A DNA stretch of 64,000 nt, from contig NZ_JABBFZ010000002.1 of the NCBI RefSeq assembly GCF_012927125.1, positions 434,001 to 498,000 of the forward strand, written 5' to 3'. Source of the stretch: Paraburkholderia antibiotica. GTDB lineage: Bacteria > Pseudomonadota > Gammaproteobacteria > Burkholderiales > Burkholderiaceae. Below, one piece after another: positions 35,907-44,927 of the stretch (its first letter is position 1; each line of letters opens with the position of its first letter). The notes beneath the pieces were generated by a model. It made no database searches. It was given only the letters and a program-made list of their open reading frames with translations, and was not told where the DNA came from. Made by a program: the position numbers and the translations under genes.

Positions 35907-36908
35907 TCACGCATAGGCGGGCTCGATCGTGCTGCCGAGCAGCTCGACCGAATGCAGGCGCGCCGGATAGTGTTGCAGCGGCGAATCGATCACGAATTCG
36001 TCGATGCCGTAGCGTCGGCTAAGCTCGTCGAGCTGCTCGCGCACGTCGTCGGCCGTGCCCTTCACGACGTGCGGACGACGTTCCTCGATTGTGTAACCGG
36101 TCACGCCCGCTTGCCGTGCGTATTCGTCGGCGGCTTCGATTGTCGCGAGATTCACGCTCGGCCCATTGTTCAATTGCAATCGGAAGACGCGCAGCGGCCC
36201 GGTGAGCCGCTCGGCTTCGTCGCGCGTCGCTGCCGCCACCGCATACAACGCGAGCAACGGCGCGCGACCGCTGGCATCGCGATACGTCTGCACAGTGCGC
36301 TCGATATTCGCCTCGTCGCCATTGAAATGCCCGGCGTAGCAGAACTGCCAGCCCTGACGCGCCGCAAGCGCCGCGCTGTCGGGACTGCCGCCCAGCAGGA
36401 TGCGCTCGACGGGCACGGGCGGAACCGGAAACGCGCGCGCCCCCGCTAGCGGATGATCGCCGTCGACGCCGTCACCGAGAAACGCGTCGAGCTGCGCGAA
36501 TTGCGCGTCGAAGCCGGTCTTGTTCTGCTTGTCGTGCAGCCACTGCAACGCACGGGTTGTCTGCGGCAACCCGCCCGGTGCCTTGCCGATGCCGAGATCG
36601 ACGCGCCCCGGCGCGAGCGCCGCGAGCAACCTGAACGACTCGGCGACCTTGAACGGGCTGTAGTGCTGCAACATCACGCCGCCCGAGCCGACGCGAATGC
36701 GCGACGTATGCGCAAGCACATGCGACACGACGATCTCCGGCGCGGAACTAGCAAGGCCCGGCGCACCGTGATGTTCGGCGACCCAGAAGCGTTTGAAGCC
36801 GAGCGCTTCGGCGCGCTTCGCGAGCGACACGGTGAAGCGCAGCGCTTCGGCCGCGCTCACGCCTGCGGCGATCGGGCTTTTATCCAGCAACGAAAGCGAA
36901 TAAGTCAT
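35907..36908 (-). CDS. LLM class flavin-dependent oxidoreductase, MsnO8/YtmO type
   Basis: A 333-residue luciferase-like protein: MTYSLSLLDKSPIAAGVSAA at the N-terminus, KRFWVAEHHGAPGLASSAPE, IRVGSGGVMLQHYSPFKVAE and GRVDLGIGKAPGGLP, the classic MsnO8-type blocks. B. subtilis YtmO, in the cystine/S-alkyl-cysteine operon, belongs to this group. It is flanked by the binding protein at 36969 and the DszA-type monooxygenase at 34497, with gaps of 60 and 39 bp, so it is clearly in the same operon. Confidence 0.9.
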   Translation of the reverse strand: MTYSLSLLDKSPIAAGVSAAEALRFTVSLAKRAEALGFKRFWVAEHHGAPGLASSAPEIVVSHVLAHTSRIRVGSGGVMLQHYSPFKVAESFRLLAALAPGRVDLGIGKAPGGLPQTTRALQWLHDKQNKTGFDAQFAQLDAFLGDGVDGDHPLAGARAFPVPPVPVERILLGGSPDSAALAARQGWQFCYAGHFNGDEANIERTVQTYRDASGRAPLLALYAVAAATRDEAERLTGPLRVFRLQLNNGPSVNLATIEAADEYARQAGVTGYTIEERRPHVVKGTADDVREQLDELSRRYGIDEFVIDSPLQHYPARLHSVELLGSTIEPAYA

Positions 36909-36968
36909 GGGTATCTGGTGGACGATGAGAATTCATGAAACGCACTGACGTCGAACGCGCTCACGTCT

Positions 36969-37898
36969 TCAGGTTTTCGGCAAACCCGGCGGATTGGTCG
37001 CGGATTGGTCGATCGCTTCCGAACCGAGGTTCCAGCGTTCGAGCACCGAGCGATACTGCCCCTTGCCGATCAGATCGTTGAGCGCGATCGTCACCGGCGC
37101 GGCGAGTCCGCTGCCTTTGCGCGTGGTCACCGCGAGTTCGGCGGTGCGCGGCCAGCCGCCGCTGACGGTGCCGACCTGGCGCGTCTTGCCATGCAGGGCC
37201 GCGTCGTACAGCAGCGCGGCGTTGACGCTGAAGATCGCATCGGCGCGGCCCGATTGCAGCGCGACCGATCTGACCGCATCGTCGTCGTAGTACTGCACCT
37301 GGATCGGCTTCAAGCCGTGCGCGACGTTCTCCCTGTCCCATTCGAGCAGAATCTTTTCCTGATTCGTGCCGGCATCGGTAATCACGCGCAGGCCCGCCAC
37401 ATCCTTAGGTTCCCTGATCGACTTGATGGGACTATCGGTCCTGACAAAGAAGCCGACTTCGTCACGCCGATAGGTCGAGAAGTCGAATTTGAGCTTGCGC
37501 TCCTCGGTCACCGTCACGTTCGAAATCACCGCGTCGACCTTGCCGGACGACAGTGCGAGCGGCCAGTCCGGCCACGCGAGAATCACGACGTTGAGCTTGC
37601 GGCCGAGGCTATCCGCGACCAGTTGCGCGAGATCGGGATCGAAGCCGACCGCGGTCTTCGCGTCGGTCGCATAGGTGCTGATCGGCGGATGCGAGACGAC
37701 GATGCCGATCGTCAGCGCGTCTTTGGCGACGAACGGAAAGTTCGCGGGCACGGCTTTCGTCGCGGCCACGTCCTGTTCGGCGCGAATGCGGCCATGCTGC
37801 TCGGGGCTCAGATCGAACGCCGGCGCGCCGAGCGCATTGCCGCTGACATACAGCAACGCGGCGAACAGCAACGACGACAGTGGCAAGGCAGATTTCAT
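36969..37898 (-). CDS. Amino-acid-type ABC substrate-binding protein 2
   Basis: A 309-residue periplasmic binding protein with signal MKSALPLSSLLFAALLYVSG cleaved near ALGAPA. After the lead DLSPEQHGRIRAEQDVAATK it shows SSGKVDAVISNVTVTEERKL, FDFSTYRRDEVGFFVR and TDAGTNQEKILLEWD. It is a close paralogue of binding protein 1 (31670) and ends TNPPGLPKT. Two binding proteins sharing one fused permease-ATPase would widen ligand range. It lies 39 bp after the GNAT gene. Confidence 0.88.
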   Translation of the reverse strand: MKSALPLSSLLFAALLYVSGNALGAPAFDLSPEQHGRIRAEQDVAATKAVPANFPFVAKDALTIGIVVSHPPISTYATDAKTAVGFDPDLAQLVADSLGRKLNVVILAWPDWPLALSSGKVDAVISNVTVTEERKLKFDFSTYRRDEVGFFVRTDSPIKSIREPKDVAGLRVITDAGTNQEKILLEWDRENVAHGLKPIQVQYYDDDAVRSVALQSGRADAIFSVNAALLYDAALHGKTRQVGTVSGGWPRTAELAVTTRKGSGLAAPVTIALNDLIGKGQYRSVLERWNLGSEAIDQSATNPPGLPKT

Positions 37899-37937
37899 AA
37901 GCGATCCGTTGTAGTGTGGGGAGAAGTGAGTGGGTGT

Positions 37938-38489
37938 TTAGCGCAGCGCGAGGTCGGCGTCTTTCGCGCGCAGGTCGTCGAGCGTATCGATACGATGCGG
38001 TGCGCGCAGATCCTTGCCGAAGCGAAGATGAACGTGGACCTCGGGTGGCAACGCGGTATCGAACAGCTTCGCGTAGCCGGTGCGTTCGTAGAGCGCCCAC
38101 GCTTCCGGCTGCTTGAAACCGGTCGTCAGATAGATGCGCGCGTAGCCCTGCGCGAGCGCACGCGCTTCGAGTTCCCGCACGACCTGGCGCGCGAGACCCT
38201 GGCGGCGCTGATCATCGCGCGTCCAGATGCGTTTGAGTTCGGCCGTGTGCGCGTCATAGCGCTTGAACGCGCCGCCGCCGATCGTCTCGTCGTCGCGGAT
38301 CAGCAGCACGAACGCGCCATGCGGCGGCGCGAACAGCTCGGCCGGATAGCGCGCCATCTCCTGCGCGGCAGCCGCGCCGCCATCCTTGCGATAATCTTCG
38401 TAGCGTGTCGCGTATTCGTACAGCAGCGCGTCGAGCAACGGCTGCGCACGTGGATCGTGAGGCGTGGTGTCAACGACGAGAGTGCTCAT
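37938..38489 (-). CDS. GNAT family N-acetyltransferase
   Basis: A 183-residue GNAT enzyme: acetyl-CoA pyrophosphate loop RDDQRRQGLARQVVRELEA near residue 93, beta-strand IGGGAFKRYDAHTAELKRIW before it, and ALYERTGYAKLFD near the C-terminus. The substrate is not given by sequence. As first gene of the monooxygenase/transporter operon it matches the position and role of SndA/YtmI-type acetylases, which protect S-substituted cysteines before oxidative C-S cleavage. That role is inference from context. Confidence 0.85.
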   Translation of the reverse strand: MSTLVVDTTPHDPRAQPLLDALLYEYATRYEDYRKDGGAAAAQEMARYPAELFAPPHGAFVLLIRDDETIGGGAFKRYDAHTAELKRIWTRDDQRRQGLARQVVRELEARALAQGYARIYLTTGFKQPEAWALYERTGYAKLFDTALPPEVHVHLRFGKDLRAPHRIDTLDDLRAKDADLALR

Positions 38490-38709
38490 GAACGATCGAC
38501 ACGAGGTCGGCGGATAGTGAGGAACTCATACGATAGCGTGCTGCTACGTCGCGGCTAACCAAGCAATTTCGCTATGTTTATCTGCCGTCGCGATTGGCTG
38601 TGATCGTCGATAAAGCGCTGCCGTAGCGCGCTCGAATGCCAGTATCACGTTGTGATGGATGCCGGAACGGCGTGCAGAAAAGGAGCCCACCCGGATTGCG
38701 CGGCGCGCT

Positions 38710-39741
38710 TCAGCCGGCCACTTCCTCGGCGAGATGGAACAGACAGTCGCCGCGCCTGACGAGCGCGGGAACGCGCTTGCAAACGACTTCGCCCGCGCTC
38801 TGGAAATAGCAGGTCACCGGCTCCTTCAGCGGCGTATCCGGGAAATGAATGCGCGCGGCCGGCTGCCCCGCGACCACCTTCGCACCGAGTTCGACCAGCG
38901 GCTCGAACAGGCCGTGGTCGTATGCGTACACGTAGTGACGCGCACCGGCGACGCGCAACAGACGCGTTTCGGCGGGCGGCGCATTGGGCACGAGCGGACC
39001 GCTCAATGCGCGTATCGCGCCGAGAAAATGCAGCAGACCGTGGCGTGCTTCGCGTAGCAAGGTTGCATCGACGGTCCCGCCGCCACCTAACTCTGCCGTA
39101 ATCGACAGCGCACGTTGCCGGCGCGCGGCCGTCGCCGCATGCACTGGATTTTCCGCGTGCAGGAAAGCGTTCGGCAATCCGAATGCGCGCAATGCGTGAT
39201 GCAGGCGCTGCTTTTCGTCATCGTCGCGCGGATCGATTGCGAGCATGTTATTGCCGCGATACAACAGCGAGCTGCCGCCGGAATGCAGATCGATCAGATA
39301 GTCCGCGCGCGCGAGCAGCGTGTGCTCGATGTAATGCGCGATCATCTGCGTCGGCGAACCTTGCGGGTCGCCGGGAAAAGCGCGGTTCAGATTGCCGTCG
39401 TCGAGCGGCGACGTGCGCAGACCCGCCTCGGCCGCCGGCGCATTCGCCTGAGGCAGCAGAATCAGTTGACCGCTCACGTGCGCCGCGTCGATTTCACGGA
39501 TCAGCGTCGACACGAGGATCTGCCCTTCGTATTCGTCGCCATGATTGCCGGCCATGATCAGCACGACCGGCCCCGCGCCGTTGCGTATCGAGGCAAGCGG
39601 AATCGGCAGCCAGCCATACGCCGAACGGTGCACCGAATGCGGCAACCGCAGATAGCCGGTGTGCTTGCCGGGCGCGTCCAGATCGATTTCGCTGCGAATC
39701 GGATTGGCCGGCGTGATAACTGCATGCGTGATCGAACTCAT
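38710..39741 (-). CDS. Succinylglutamate desuccinylase/aspartoacylase family deacylase
   Basis: A 343-residue zinc carboxypeptidase-like (M14) amidase: zinc ligands in MAGNHGDEYEGQIL (H, E) and LIDLHSGGSSLLYRGN (H), the substrate-binding stretch DGNLNRAFPGDPQGSP, and a C-terminal beta domain. The family hydrolyses N-acyl amino acids. The start MSSITHAVITPANPIRSE at 39741 is preferred to an open frame reaching 39870. It lies 220 bp before the acetylase operon in the same direction, so it may remove the acetyl group after C-S cleavage. An ectoine-type (DoeB) role is the main alternative; no ectoine genes are seen. Confidence 0.87.
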   Translation of the reverse strand: MSSITHAVITPANPIRSEIDLDAPGKHTGYLRLPHSVHRSAYGWLPIPLASIRNGAGPVVLIMAGNHGDEYEGQILVSTLIREIDAAHVSGQLILLPQANAPAAEAGLRTSPLDDGNLNRAFPGDPQGSPTQMIAHYIEHTLLARADYLIDLHSGGSSLLYRGNNMLAIDPRDDDEKQRLHHALRAFGLPNAFLHAENPVHAATAARRQRALSITAELGGGGTVDATLLREARHGLLHFLGAIRALSGPLVPNAPPAETRLLRVAGARHYVYAYDHGLFEPLVELGAKVVAGQPAARIHFPDTPLKEPVTCYFQSAGEVVCKRVPALVRRGDCLFHLAEEVAG

Positions 39742-40019
39742 GACTTCGCTCGCGGAAGTGATGGCGCGCCGACCGTTGCGGCTGGACGACGGGTGAAAGT
39801 CGGTTTGGAAGGCGAGGAAGACTCCGACTATAAGCACTTTCGAGCGCGCCGGTTCTAACGAATCGTGCATAGCAAATCACCGGAGCACGGCATTGTTTTT
39901 CCGTTATCGATTTCCGCCATAGCGCCAACACTGCTTTGATTCTGAGCATTTGTTGGTTCGCGGGCGCCGACGTTCTGGTTACATTGGACGACCACCACAC
40001 GCGACTACAAGGACAATCG

Positions 40020-41108
40020 ATGACATCGCCACGGGGTTCGACCGACTTCGCGACAACACGCAGCGCAACGACGGCAGGCAGCGAGCGCAACCGCGCCAGA
40101 CGCCCGTGGCTAAAGACGGCAACGGTCGCGCTGGCAACCGGCGGCTTCGCGCTATCCAGCCTGCTCGGCCTGTTCAGCACAGCCCACGCCGCGTCTCTCG
40201 ACGAACTGAAGCTCGACTACGCGTACTACTCGCCGGAAAGCCTGGTGATCAAGCGCAACGGCTGGCTCGAACAGGAATTCGCCGCCGACCACACGCAGGT
40301 GAAGTGGGTCTTGAGCCTCGGCAGCAACCGCGCGCTCGAGTACCTGAACAGCGGCGCAATCGATATCGGTTCGACCGCTGGCCTCGCCGCCGTGCTCGCG
40401 AAGGCCAACGGCAATCCGATTCGCGCCGTCTATATCTTCTCGCGCCCCGAGTGGACCGCGCTCGTCGTGCGCAAGGACTCACCGATCAAAACGCTCGCCG
40501 ATCTGAAAGGCCGCAAGATCGCCGCCACCAAGGGCACCGATCCGTTCCTGTTCACGTTGCGGGCGTTGCACACGGCCGGCCTGTCGCGCGACGACGTCGA
40601 GATCGTCAATCTGCAACATCCCGATGGCCGCACCGCGCTCGCCAACGGCCAGGTGGATGCGTGGGCCGGGCTCGATCCGCACATGGCGGCCGCGCAGATC
40701 GACGACGGCGCGCGCCTGCTGTATCGCAACGTCGACTTCAATACGTGGGGCTTCCTGAACGCACGCGAGGACTTCATTCGCGACCATCCGGATGCGCTAG
40801 CGCGCGTGCTGAAGGTCTATGAGAAAGCGCGCGTCTGGATCGCCGCTCATCCGGACGACACCGCGAAGATCGTTGCGGAGGAATCCAGACTATCGCTGCC
40901 GGTCGCGAAGCTGCAGCTAAGCCGTAACGATTTCAGCCAGCCTCAGCCGGGCGCCCGGCAGATCGCCGCGCTGAAAGCGGCTGCGCCGATTCTGGTCGAC
41001 GAGCAACTCGTCAAACGCGGCACCGATCTGAACCAGATCATCGATGCGCTGGTCGACGGCAAGCTCGCGCAACCGGTGCTTGCCGCGACGAACAACGGCG
41101 CGAAATGA
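40020..41108 (+). CDS. Sulfonate-type ABC substrate-binding protein (SsuA-like)
   Basis: A 362-residue binding protein. A long N-region is followed by a hydrophobic segment TATVALATGGFALSSLLG and cleavage near HAASLDEL. The SsuA/TauA-type fold shows LSLGSNRALEYLNSGAIDIG, STAGLAAVLAKANGNP and VRKDSPIKTLADLKGRKIAA. AAGGAC lies five bases before the ATG. It is the first gene of a three-gene importer divergent from the deacylase. Ligand probably an alkylsulfonate or other sulfur ester; nitrate/thiamine-precursor relatives share the fold. Confidence 0.88.
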   Translation: MTSPRGSTDFATTRSATTAGSERNRARRPWLKTATVALATGGFALSSLLGLFSTAHAASLDELKLDYAYYSPESLVIKRNGWLEQEFAADHTQVKWVLSLGSNRALEYLNSGAIDIGSTAGLAAVLAKANGNPIRAVYIFSRPEWTALVVRKDSPIKTLADLKGRKIAATKGTDPFLFTLRALHTAGLSRDDVEIVNLQHPDGRTALANGQVDAWAGLDPHMAAAQIDDGARLLYRNVDFNTWGFLNAREDFIRDHPDALARVLKVYEKARVWIAAHPDDTAKIVAEESRLSLPVAKLQLSRNDFSQPQPGARQIAALKAAAPILVDEQLVKRGTDLNQIIDALVDGKLAQPVLAATNNGAK

Positions 41109-41136
41109 AACCGACACGATCGACCCGAGCCCGCCG

Positions 41137-42003
41137 ATGAGCACCGCCAAACCCGTTTTCAGTTTCACCCGACGCGATTCACACTGCCCGTCATGCAGCG
41201 AATTCGCGCAGCCAACACGCACGCATGATCCGTTGCGGCGCTGGCGTTATGCGGGTCTCGCGCTGCCCATCGTGTTTCTGGCGGTGGTCGAGGTGCTGGT
41301 GCGCGCGTCGCTGCTGCCGATGCATCTGGTGCCGGCACCGAGCGCCATCGCGCAGACTTTGTGGGACCTGGGTGCCGCGCGTCTCGCACGGCACGTCGGC
41401 GCGAGTGTGATGCGCGTGTGCGGCGGCTTCGCGATCGGCGCCGCGCTCGCGTTGCTGATCGGCGCGGCGATGGGCCTGAGCCGGCGTGTCGACGCGTTGC
41501 TCGACCCCGCGTTTCAGGCGTTACGCGCGATTCCGTCGCTCGCGTGGGTGCCGATCCTGCTGCTGTGGATGGGTATCGACGAAGCGCCGAAGATCACGCT
41601 GATCGCGATCGGTGCGTTCTTTCCGGTGCAGGTGAGCGTGGTAGCGGGGATTCGCGGTGTCGATCGCAAGCTGATCGAATTCGGCCGGCTGAACCGGCTG
41701 GGCCAACGCGCGTTGTTCACGCGCATTCTGTTGCCCGCGTCGATGCCGCAGATTTTCACGGGACTGAGAACCGGACTTAGCCTTGCGTGGATGTTCATGG
41801 TAGCCGCCGAGCTGATCGCGGCGACACGCGGCCTTGGTTATCTGCTCAGCGACGGCCGCGAAACCGGCCGACCCGATCTCGTGTTCGGCGCGATTCTATT
41901 GCTCGCGCTGCTCGGCAAACTGAGCGACGGCATGTTGAAAGCGATCGAAACGCGCGCGCTATCGTGGCGCGATGCGCATGATGTGTCGGAGTCCAGATCA
42001 TGA
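41137..42003 (+). CDS. Sulfonate-type ABC permease (SsuC-like)
   Basis: A 288-residue inner-membrane permease with six helices; the central BPD_transp_1 domain runs from about residue 85, with VDRKLIEFGRLNRLGQRALF and ILLPASMPQIFTGLRTGLSL forming the EAA coupling loop. The start MSTAKPVFSFTRRDSHCP at 41137 avoids the open frame overlapping the binding-protein gene. It overlaps the ATPase gene by four bases. Confidence 0.9.
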   Translation: MSTAKPVFSFTRRDSHCPSCSEFAQPTRTHDPLRRWRYAGLALPIVFLAVVEVLVRASLLPMHLVPAPSAIAQTLWDLGAARLARHVGASVMRVCGGFAIGAALALLIGAAMGLSRRVDALLDPAFQALRAIPSLAWVPILLLWMGIDEAPKITLIAIGAFFPVQVSVVAGIRGVDRKLIEFGRLNRLGQRALFTRILLPASMPQIFTGLRTGLSLAWMFMVAAELIAATRGLGYLLSDGRETGRPDLVFGAILLLALLGKLSDGMLKAIETRALSWRDAHDVSESRS

Positions 42004-42737
42004 ATCGACCGCCCACTCCATTACTCGAAGTGCGTGGACTCACGCGACGCTTCGCCGAACGCAAGGTATTCGAACAGGTGTCGTTCGCGCTCGCACGCGG
42101 AGAGATCGTCAGTCTGGTGGGACCGAGCGGTTGCGGCAAGAGCACGTTGCTGCGCGCGGTCGCGGGACTGGACAGCAGCGCGACGGGCACGGTGCTGACC
42201 GACGGCGTGCCGTTGCTGGCACCATCGCCGCGCGTCGGCATGATCTTTCAGGAGCCGCGCCTGCTGCCCTGGCTCAGCGTCGCCGACAACATCGCGTTCG
42301 CGGCCGGCCCGCATGCGGGCGACGATCCGCGCGTCGATGCGCTGCTCGCCGAAGTGGGACTCGCCGGTGTGCGCGACGTGCTGCCGAAGCAATTGTCGGG
42401 CGGTATGGCGCAGCGCGTGGCACTCGCGCGCGGCCTGTTTACCGAGCCCGATCTGCTGTTGCTCGACGAACCTTTCAGCGCCGTCGATGCGCTCACACGA
42501 GCGCGGTTGCAGCAGTTGCTGCTCACGTTGAAGCACGCGCGCGGCACGACGGTGCTGCTGGTAACGCACGATCTCGACGAAGCGCTGAGTCTCTCCGATC
42601 GCGTGCTGCTGTTGTCCGCGACTGATGCGGGCGGCCCGAGTTGCATCGCGCGCGAACTGCCGGTGACGTTGCAGCGGCCTAGAAATCCACGCGATGCTTC
42701 GTTGAACGCGTTGCGGGATGTGTTGATGGAGATGTAG
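42000..42737 (+). CDS. Sulfonate-type ABC ATPase (SsuB-like)
   Basis: A 245-residue ABC ATPase: Walker A GPSGCGKST, Q-loop GMIFQEPRLLPWLSV typical of SsuB/TauB, signature LSGGMAQRVALARGL, Walker B LLLLDEPFSAVDALTR, and H-loop LLVTHDLDEAL. It is translated from ATGA with the permease. It completes the SsuACB-like importer; no sulfonate monooxygenase SsuD adjoins, but two flavin monooxygenases lie in the divergent operon. Confidence 0.93.
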   Translation: MNRPPTPLLEVRGLTRRFAERKVFEQVSFALARGEIVSLVGPSGCGKSTLLRAVAGLDSSATGTVLTDGVPLLAPSPRVGMIFQEPRLLPWLSVADNIAFAAGPHAGDDPRVDALLAEVGLAGVRDVLPKQLSGGMAQRVALARGLFTEPDLLLLDEPFSAVDALTRARLQQLLLTLKHARGTTVLLVTHDLDEALSLSDRVLLLSATDAGGPSCIARELPVTLQRPRNPRDASLNALRDVLMEM

Positions 42738-42750
42738 CGGGCTGCTTCAT

Positions 42751-42867
42751 GAACGCGACGCTCTGCACCAGCGCACGCTCGCCTATCTCCGGCTTCAGGT
42801 CATACACGACCAGCGCGTTTTCGCCGAGATTCTCGAGGTAGACGAAACGACCGTCACGACGATTCAT
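42751..42867 (-). pseudogene. Fragment resembling a beta-propeller lactonase
   Basis: A short open stretch, DGRFVYLENLGENALVVYDL then ERALVQSVAF, reads like one blade of a 6-phosphogluconolactonase/YVTN-type propeller. It has neither the rest of the protein nor its own regulatory signals. It is wedged between the SsuB-like gene and the copied cdiA segment, so it is probably what remains of a gene cut by the rearrangement that ended the CDI island. Confidence 0.45.
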
Positions 42868-42876
42868 TATCGACGA

Positions 42877-43602
42877 TGCTGAACGTCAGCGTCCCCGTCG
42901 TCAGACTGTTTTTTTCCGCCTGCGCCGTACTCGAAATCACCGCGCCCGTCAGGTTCGTATTACCGTCGACGTTGATATTGAAGCCCCCGTCACCCGCCAG
43001 GATGCCCGCCTGCTCCTTCACCTGCGCATAGTTCGAATCCGCGTGCCCGTTCTGCGCGCTGAAGCTCGCGCTGCCGCCGCCCTGGCTGATGCTGAACCCG
43101 CCGCTCACGCTGCTCTGATGCGCGGTGCTGACGGTCGTATCCTGCACGCTCTGAACGTTCAGGTTGCCGCCAACGTTCGCATTCACCGTCCCACCGGCCA
43201 CGTCCGAACCGATGATGTTCGTGTCACCACCGCTCACGAGCGTGACGCTGTTCGCCCCCGTCACGTGCGAATTGGTCTGGATCGCCGCATCGCTGTTCGC
43301 ATCGCCATGCGCGTTCGCCATCGACGCCGACACACCAAAACCCTGATTCGTGTACGAGATGCCCACACTCGCGCTCGACGATCTGTTCGTGCTCGCCGTC
43401 GTATCGGTGTCGGTCGTATTGACGACGTTGACCTGGTTCTTCGCGGCCAGTATCACGTCGTTCACACTGACGTTCGATCCCGCAATCGTGAGGTTGCCCG
43501 AGCCGGCGGTGCCGTCGCCGGTTGCGGCGAACGTCGTCGTCCCGCCCGCCTGCACCGTCGAGCCGGTGTGCGAGGTCTGGTCTTCGCTGAAGGTGTTTTT
43601 GC
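42877..43602 (-). pseudogene. 726-bp duplicate of cdiA core (hemagglutinin-repeat fragment)
   Basis: This block aligns without a gap to 49555-50280 inside cdiA; both are 726 bp and differ only at scattered bases. Translated it gives filamentous-hemagglutinin sequence such as GSGNLTIAGSNVSVNDVILA and SVSGGFSISQGGGSASFSAQ. It has no start of its own linked to secretion and stops within a few codons beyond the repeat. At its other end it is fused at a TTTTTGC junction to a SymE-like fragment. Confidence 0.9.
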
Positions 43603-43698
43603 ATTGCCGGCAAGTGGCTTGAGCAGGCCGGCTTCCCGCCCGGACAGCGCGTGAGGATCGAGATATAACACGGCAGACTCGTCATCACGCCAGACTGA
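43603..43698 (+). pseudogene. SymE-like toxin gene fragment 1 (antisense to CDI modules)
   Basis: The plus strand reads IAGKWLEQAGFPPGQRVRIE, then a stop (TAA), then HGRLVITPD and stop. This is the conserved C-terminal half of SymE-family (AbrB-like) toxins. The in-frame TAA replaces the codon present in the copy at 44931-45094, and the N-terminal half is missing, so it is a broken remnant. It is fused directly to the cdiA-derived fragment. Confidence 0.65.
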
Positions 43699-43699
43699 A

Positions 43700-43857
43700 C
43701 AACGCTATACGTAGGCTGATACGTTGGATTCTTCAGTTGATTGAACTGATTGGACTTGCTACCAATAGGAAGCGACACCTCGGAGTTGTCGCTGTTTGAC
43801 GCCTGAGCATTATCTCCGCCGCTACTCAGCGTCGCATTACCCGGCCCATACCCCGAT
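43700..43857 (-). pseudogene. Truncated orphan CdiA C-terminal module
   Basis: The minus strand carries the module-entry sequence GYGPGNATLSSG shared with the other orphan toxins, then about 40 residues (SLPIGSKSNQFNQLKNPTYQ) before running into the SymE-like fragment. The toxin part is lost, and no immunity gene follows. It is interpreted as a decayed module. Confidence 0.55.
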
Positions 43858-43861
43858 CAGC

Positions 43862-44302
43862 TCAGGTCTGCTCAATCTTCGCTATGAAAGCGGCATTTCC
43901 CAAGAATTTTGTCGTCCGCACCTCTCCCGGACGTAGGACTGCACAGGTAAAAGGCAGGTTAAACATCAAGCAATCGTCAAGGTTTATCTCAAACCACGAC
44001 GGACCCTGAAATTCCTCTATATCGTCTTGAGTCGCCTCAAAACGATATGTCACTAGGGTATTTGTCCGCACAATCAGATCACAAACCCGAACAATATAGA
44101 AAGAGTTCGCATTTTCAACTCGTAATGCATTCGCCAGACGGCGTGCGTCCTTATCAAATATCGATTTGTCATCAATCTCGCAAACACGCCACGACCGGCG
44201 AGCAACTTCAGCATCATCGAGCGAACCATCCGCGCCCAAAATCTTCCGCACGTCGGCAAGATCGCTACTTCGAAACGTGACGCGCCTATTACTTTGATCC
44301 AT
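43862..44302 (-). CDS. Putative immunity protein of orphan module 4
   Basis: A 146-residue protein, MDQSNRRVTFRSSDLADVRK..., of no family I recognise, with lower GC and different codon use than the catabolic genes. AAGGAG lies seven bases before the ATG, inside the end of the toxin gene, and the two overlap by 14 bp, the usual toxin-immunity layout. It is acidic and soluble. Its role as antidote to the 44289-44927 toxin is inferred from position. Confidence 0.65.
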   Translation of the reverse strand: MDQSNRRVTFRSSDLADVRKILGADGSLDDAEVARRSWRVCEIDDKSIFDKDARRLANALRVENANSFYIVRVCDLIVRTNTLVTYRFEATQDDIEEFQGPSWFEINLDDCLMFNLPFTCAVLRPGEVRTTKFLGNAAFIAKIEQT

Positions 44303-44927
44303 ACCGTATCTCCTTCGTGGTGCGTCCATTTGCATTTTGAAACTCGATCGTTGTACGTCCATCTTTGCTCGGACGCAATATGACAGTCGTGCCGTCGTTA
44401 AGTGTACCGATGCTAACGTCTCCACGCCCAGTTGAAACGATCTTGACGTTATTAGGGTTCAGGGAAGCAAAGTCGCCGGCGACCGTCGCATCGTTACTAT
44501 TCGGGACGGTCTCAATGCTGGTTCCACGAGACGTAACGTTCTCAACGGACGTGCGCCCGCCATAGACGCGATCGTAAGCGCTACCGCCACCACTACCCTC
44601 ACTAGCGCTGTCGTTACCACCACTATTGAGCGTCGTGTTGCCCGCCCCATACCACGCCGTTCCCGGCACCGCTTTCGCCGCCTGTCCCGCCTCATTGACC
44701 AGTACCCCACCCGTACTCGTCGTCGGCGGCTCGCCCGGCATACCAAACACCGCACTCAGACCGTTGGCGATGCCTTGCAGAATCAGGTCCAGTGGCGACT
44801 GCGAAAGCGGGTTGCTGCTTTTGCTCTCCCCTGTCAACTGACGTTCATCGTCCATCGACTGGTTATACAGATGGACGCTCGAAGCCGCCGCGGCTCCCAC
44901 CAGCGCACCACTGACGCCCGCCACCAC
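44289..44927 (-). CDS. Orphan CdiA-CT toxin module 4 (unrecognised toxin domain)
   Basis: A 212-residue fragment of CdiA type: pretoxin tail with the LYN motif (SSVHLYNQSMDDERQLTG), the conserved linker GEPPTTSTGGVLVNEAGQAA, the entry motif WYGAGNTTLNSGG, then a unique C-terminal domain of about 100 residues ending TTIEFQNANGRTTKEIRYG. That end resembles compact RNase-type polymorphic toxins (a terminal I-R-Y-G strand), but no family is certain. It lacks secretion and TPS regions, so it is silent unless recombined onto cdiA. It overlaps its immunity gene. Confidence 0.7.
   Translation of the reverse strand: MVAGVSGALVGAAAASSVHLYNQSMDDERQLTGESKSSNPLSQSPLDLILQGIANGLSAVFGMPGEPPTTSTGGVLVNEAGQAAKAVPGTAWYGAGNTTLNSGGNDSASEGSGGGSAYDRVYGGRTSVENVTSRGTSIETVPNSNDATVAGDFASLNPNNVKIVSTGRGDVSIGTLNDGTTVILRPSKDGRTTIEFQNANGRTTKEIRYGSK

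Noticed and set aside
42877..43602. Independent second hemagglutinin gene
   Set aside because: It is a gap-free copy of part of cdiA with no signal peptide or TPS domain and stops just past the repeat.
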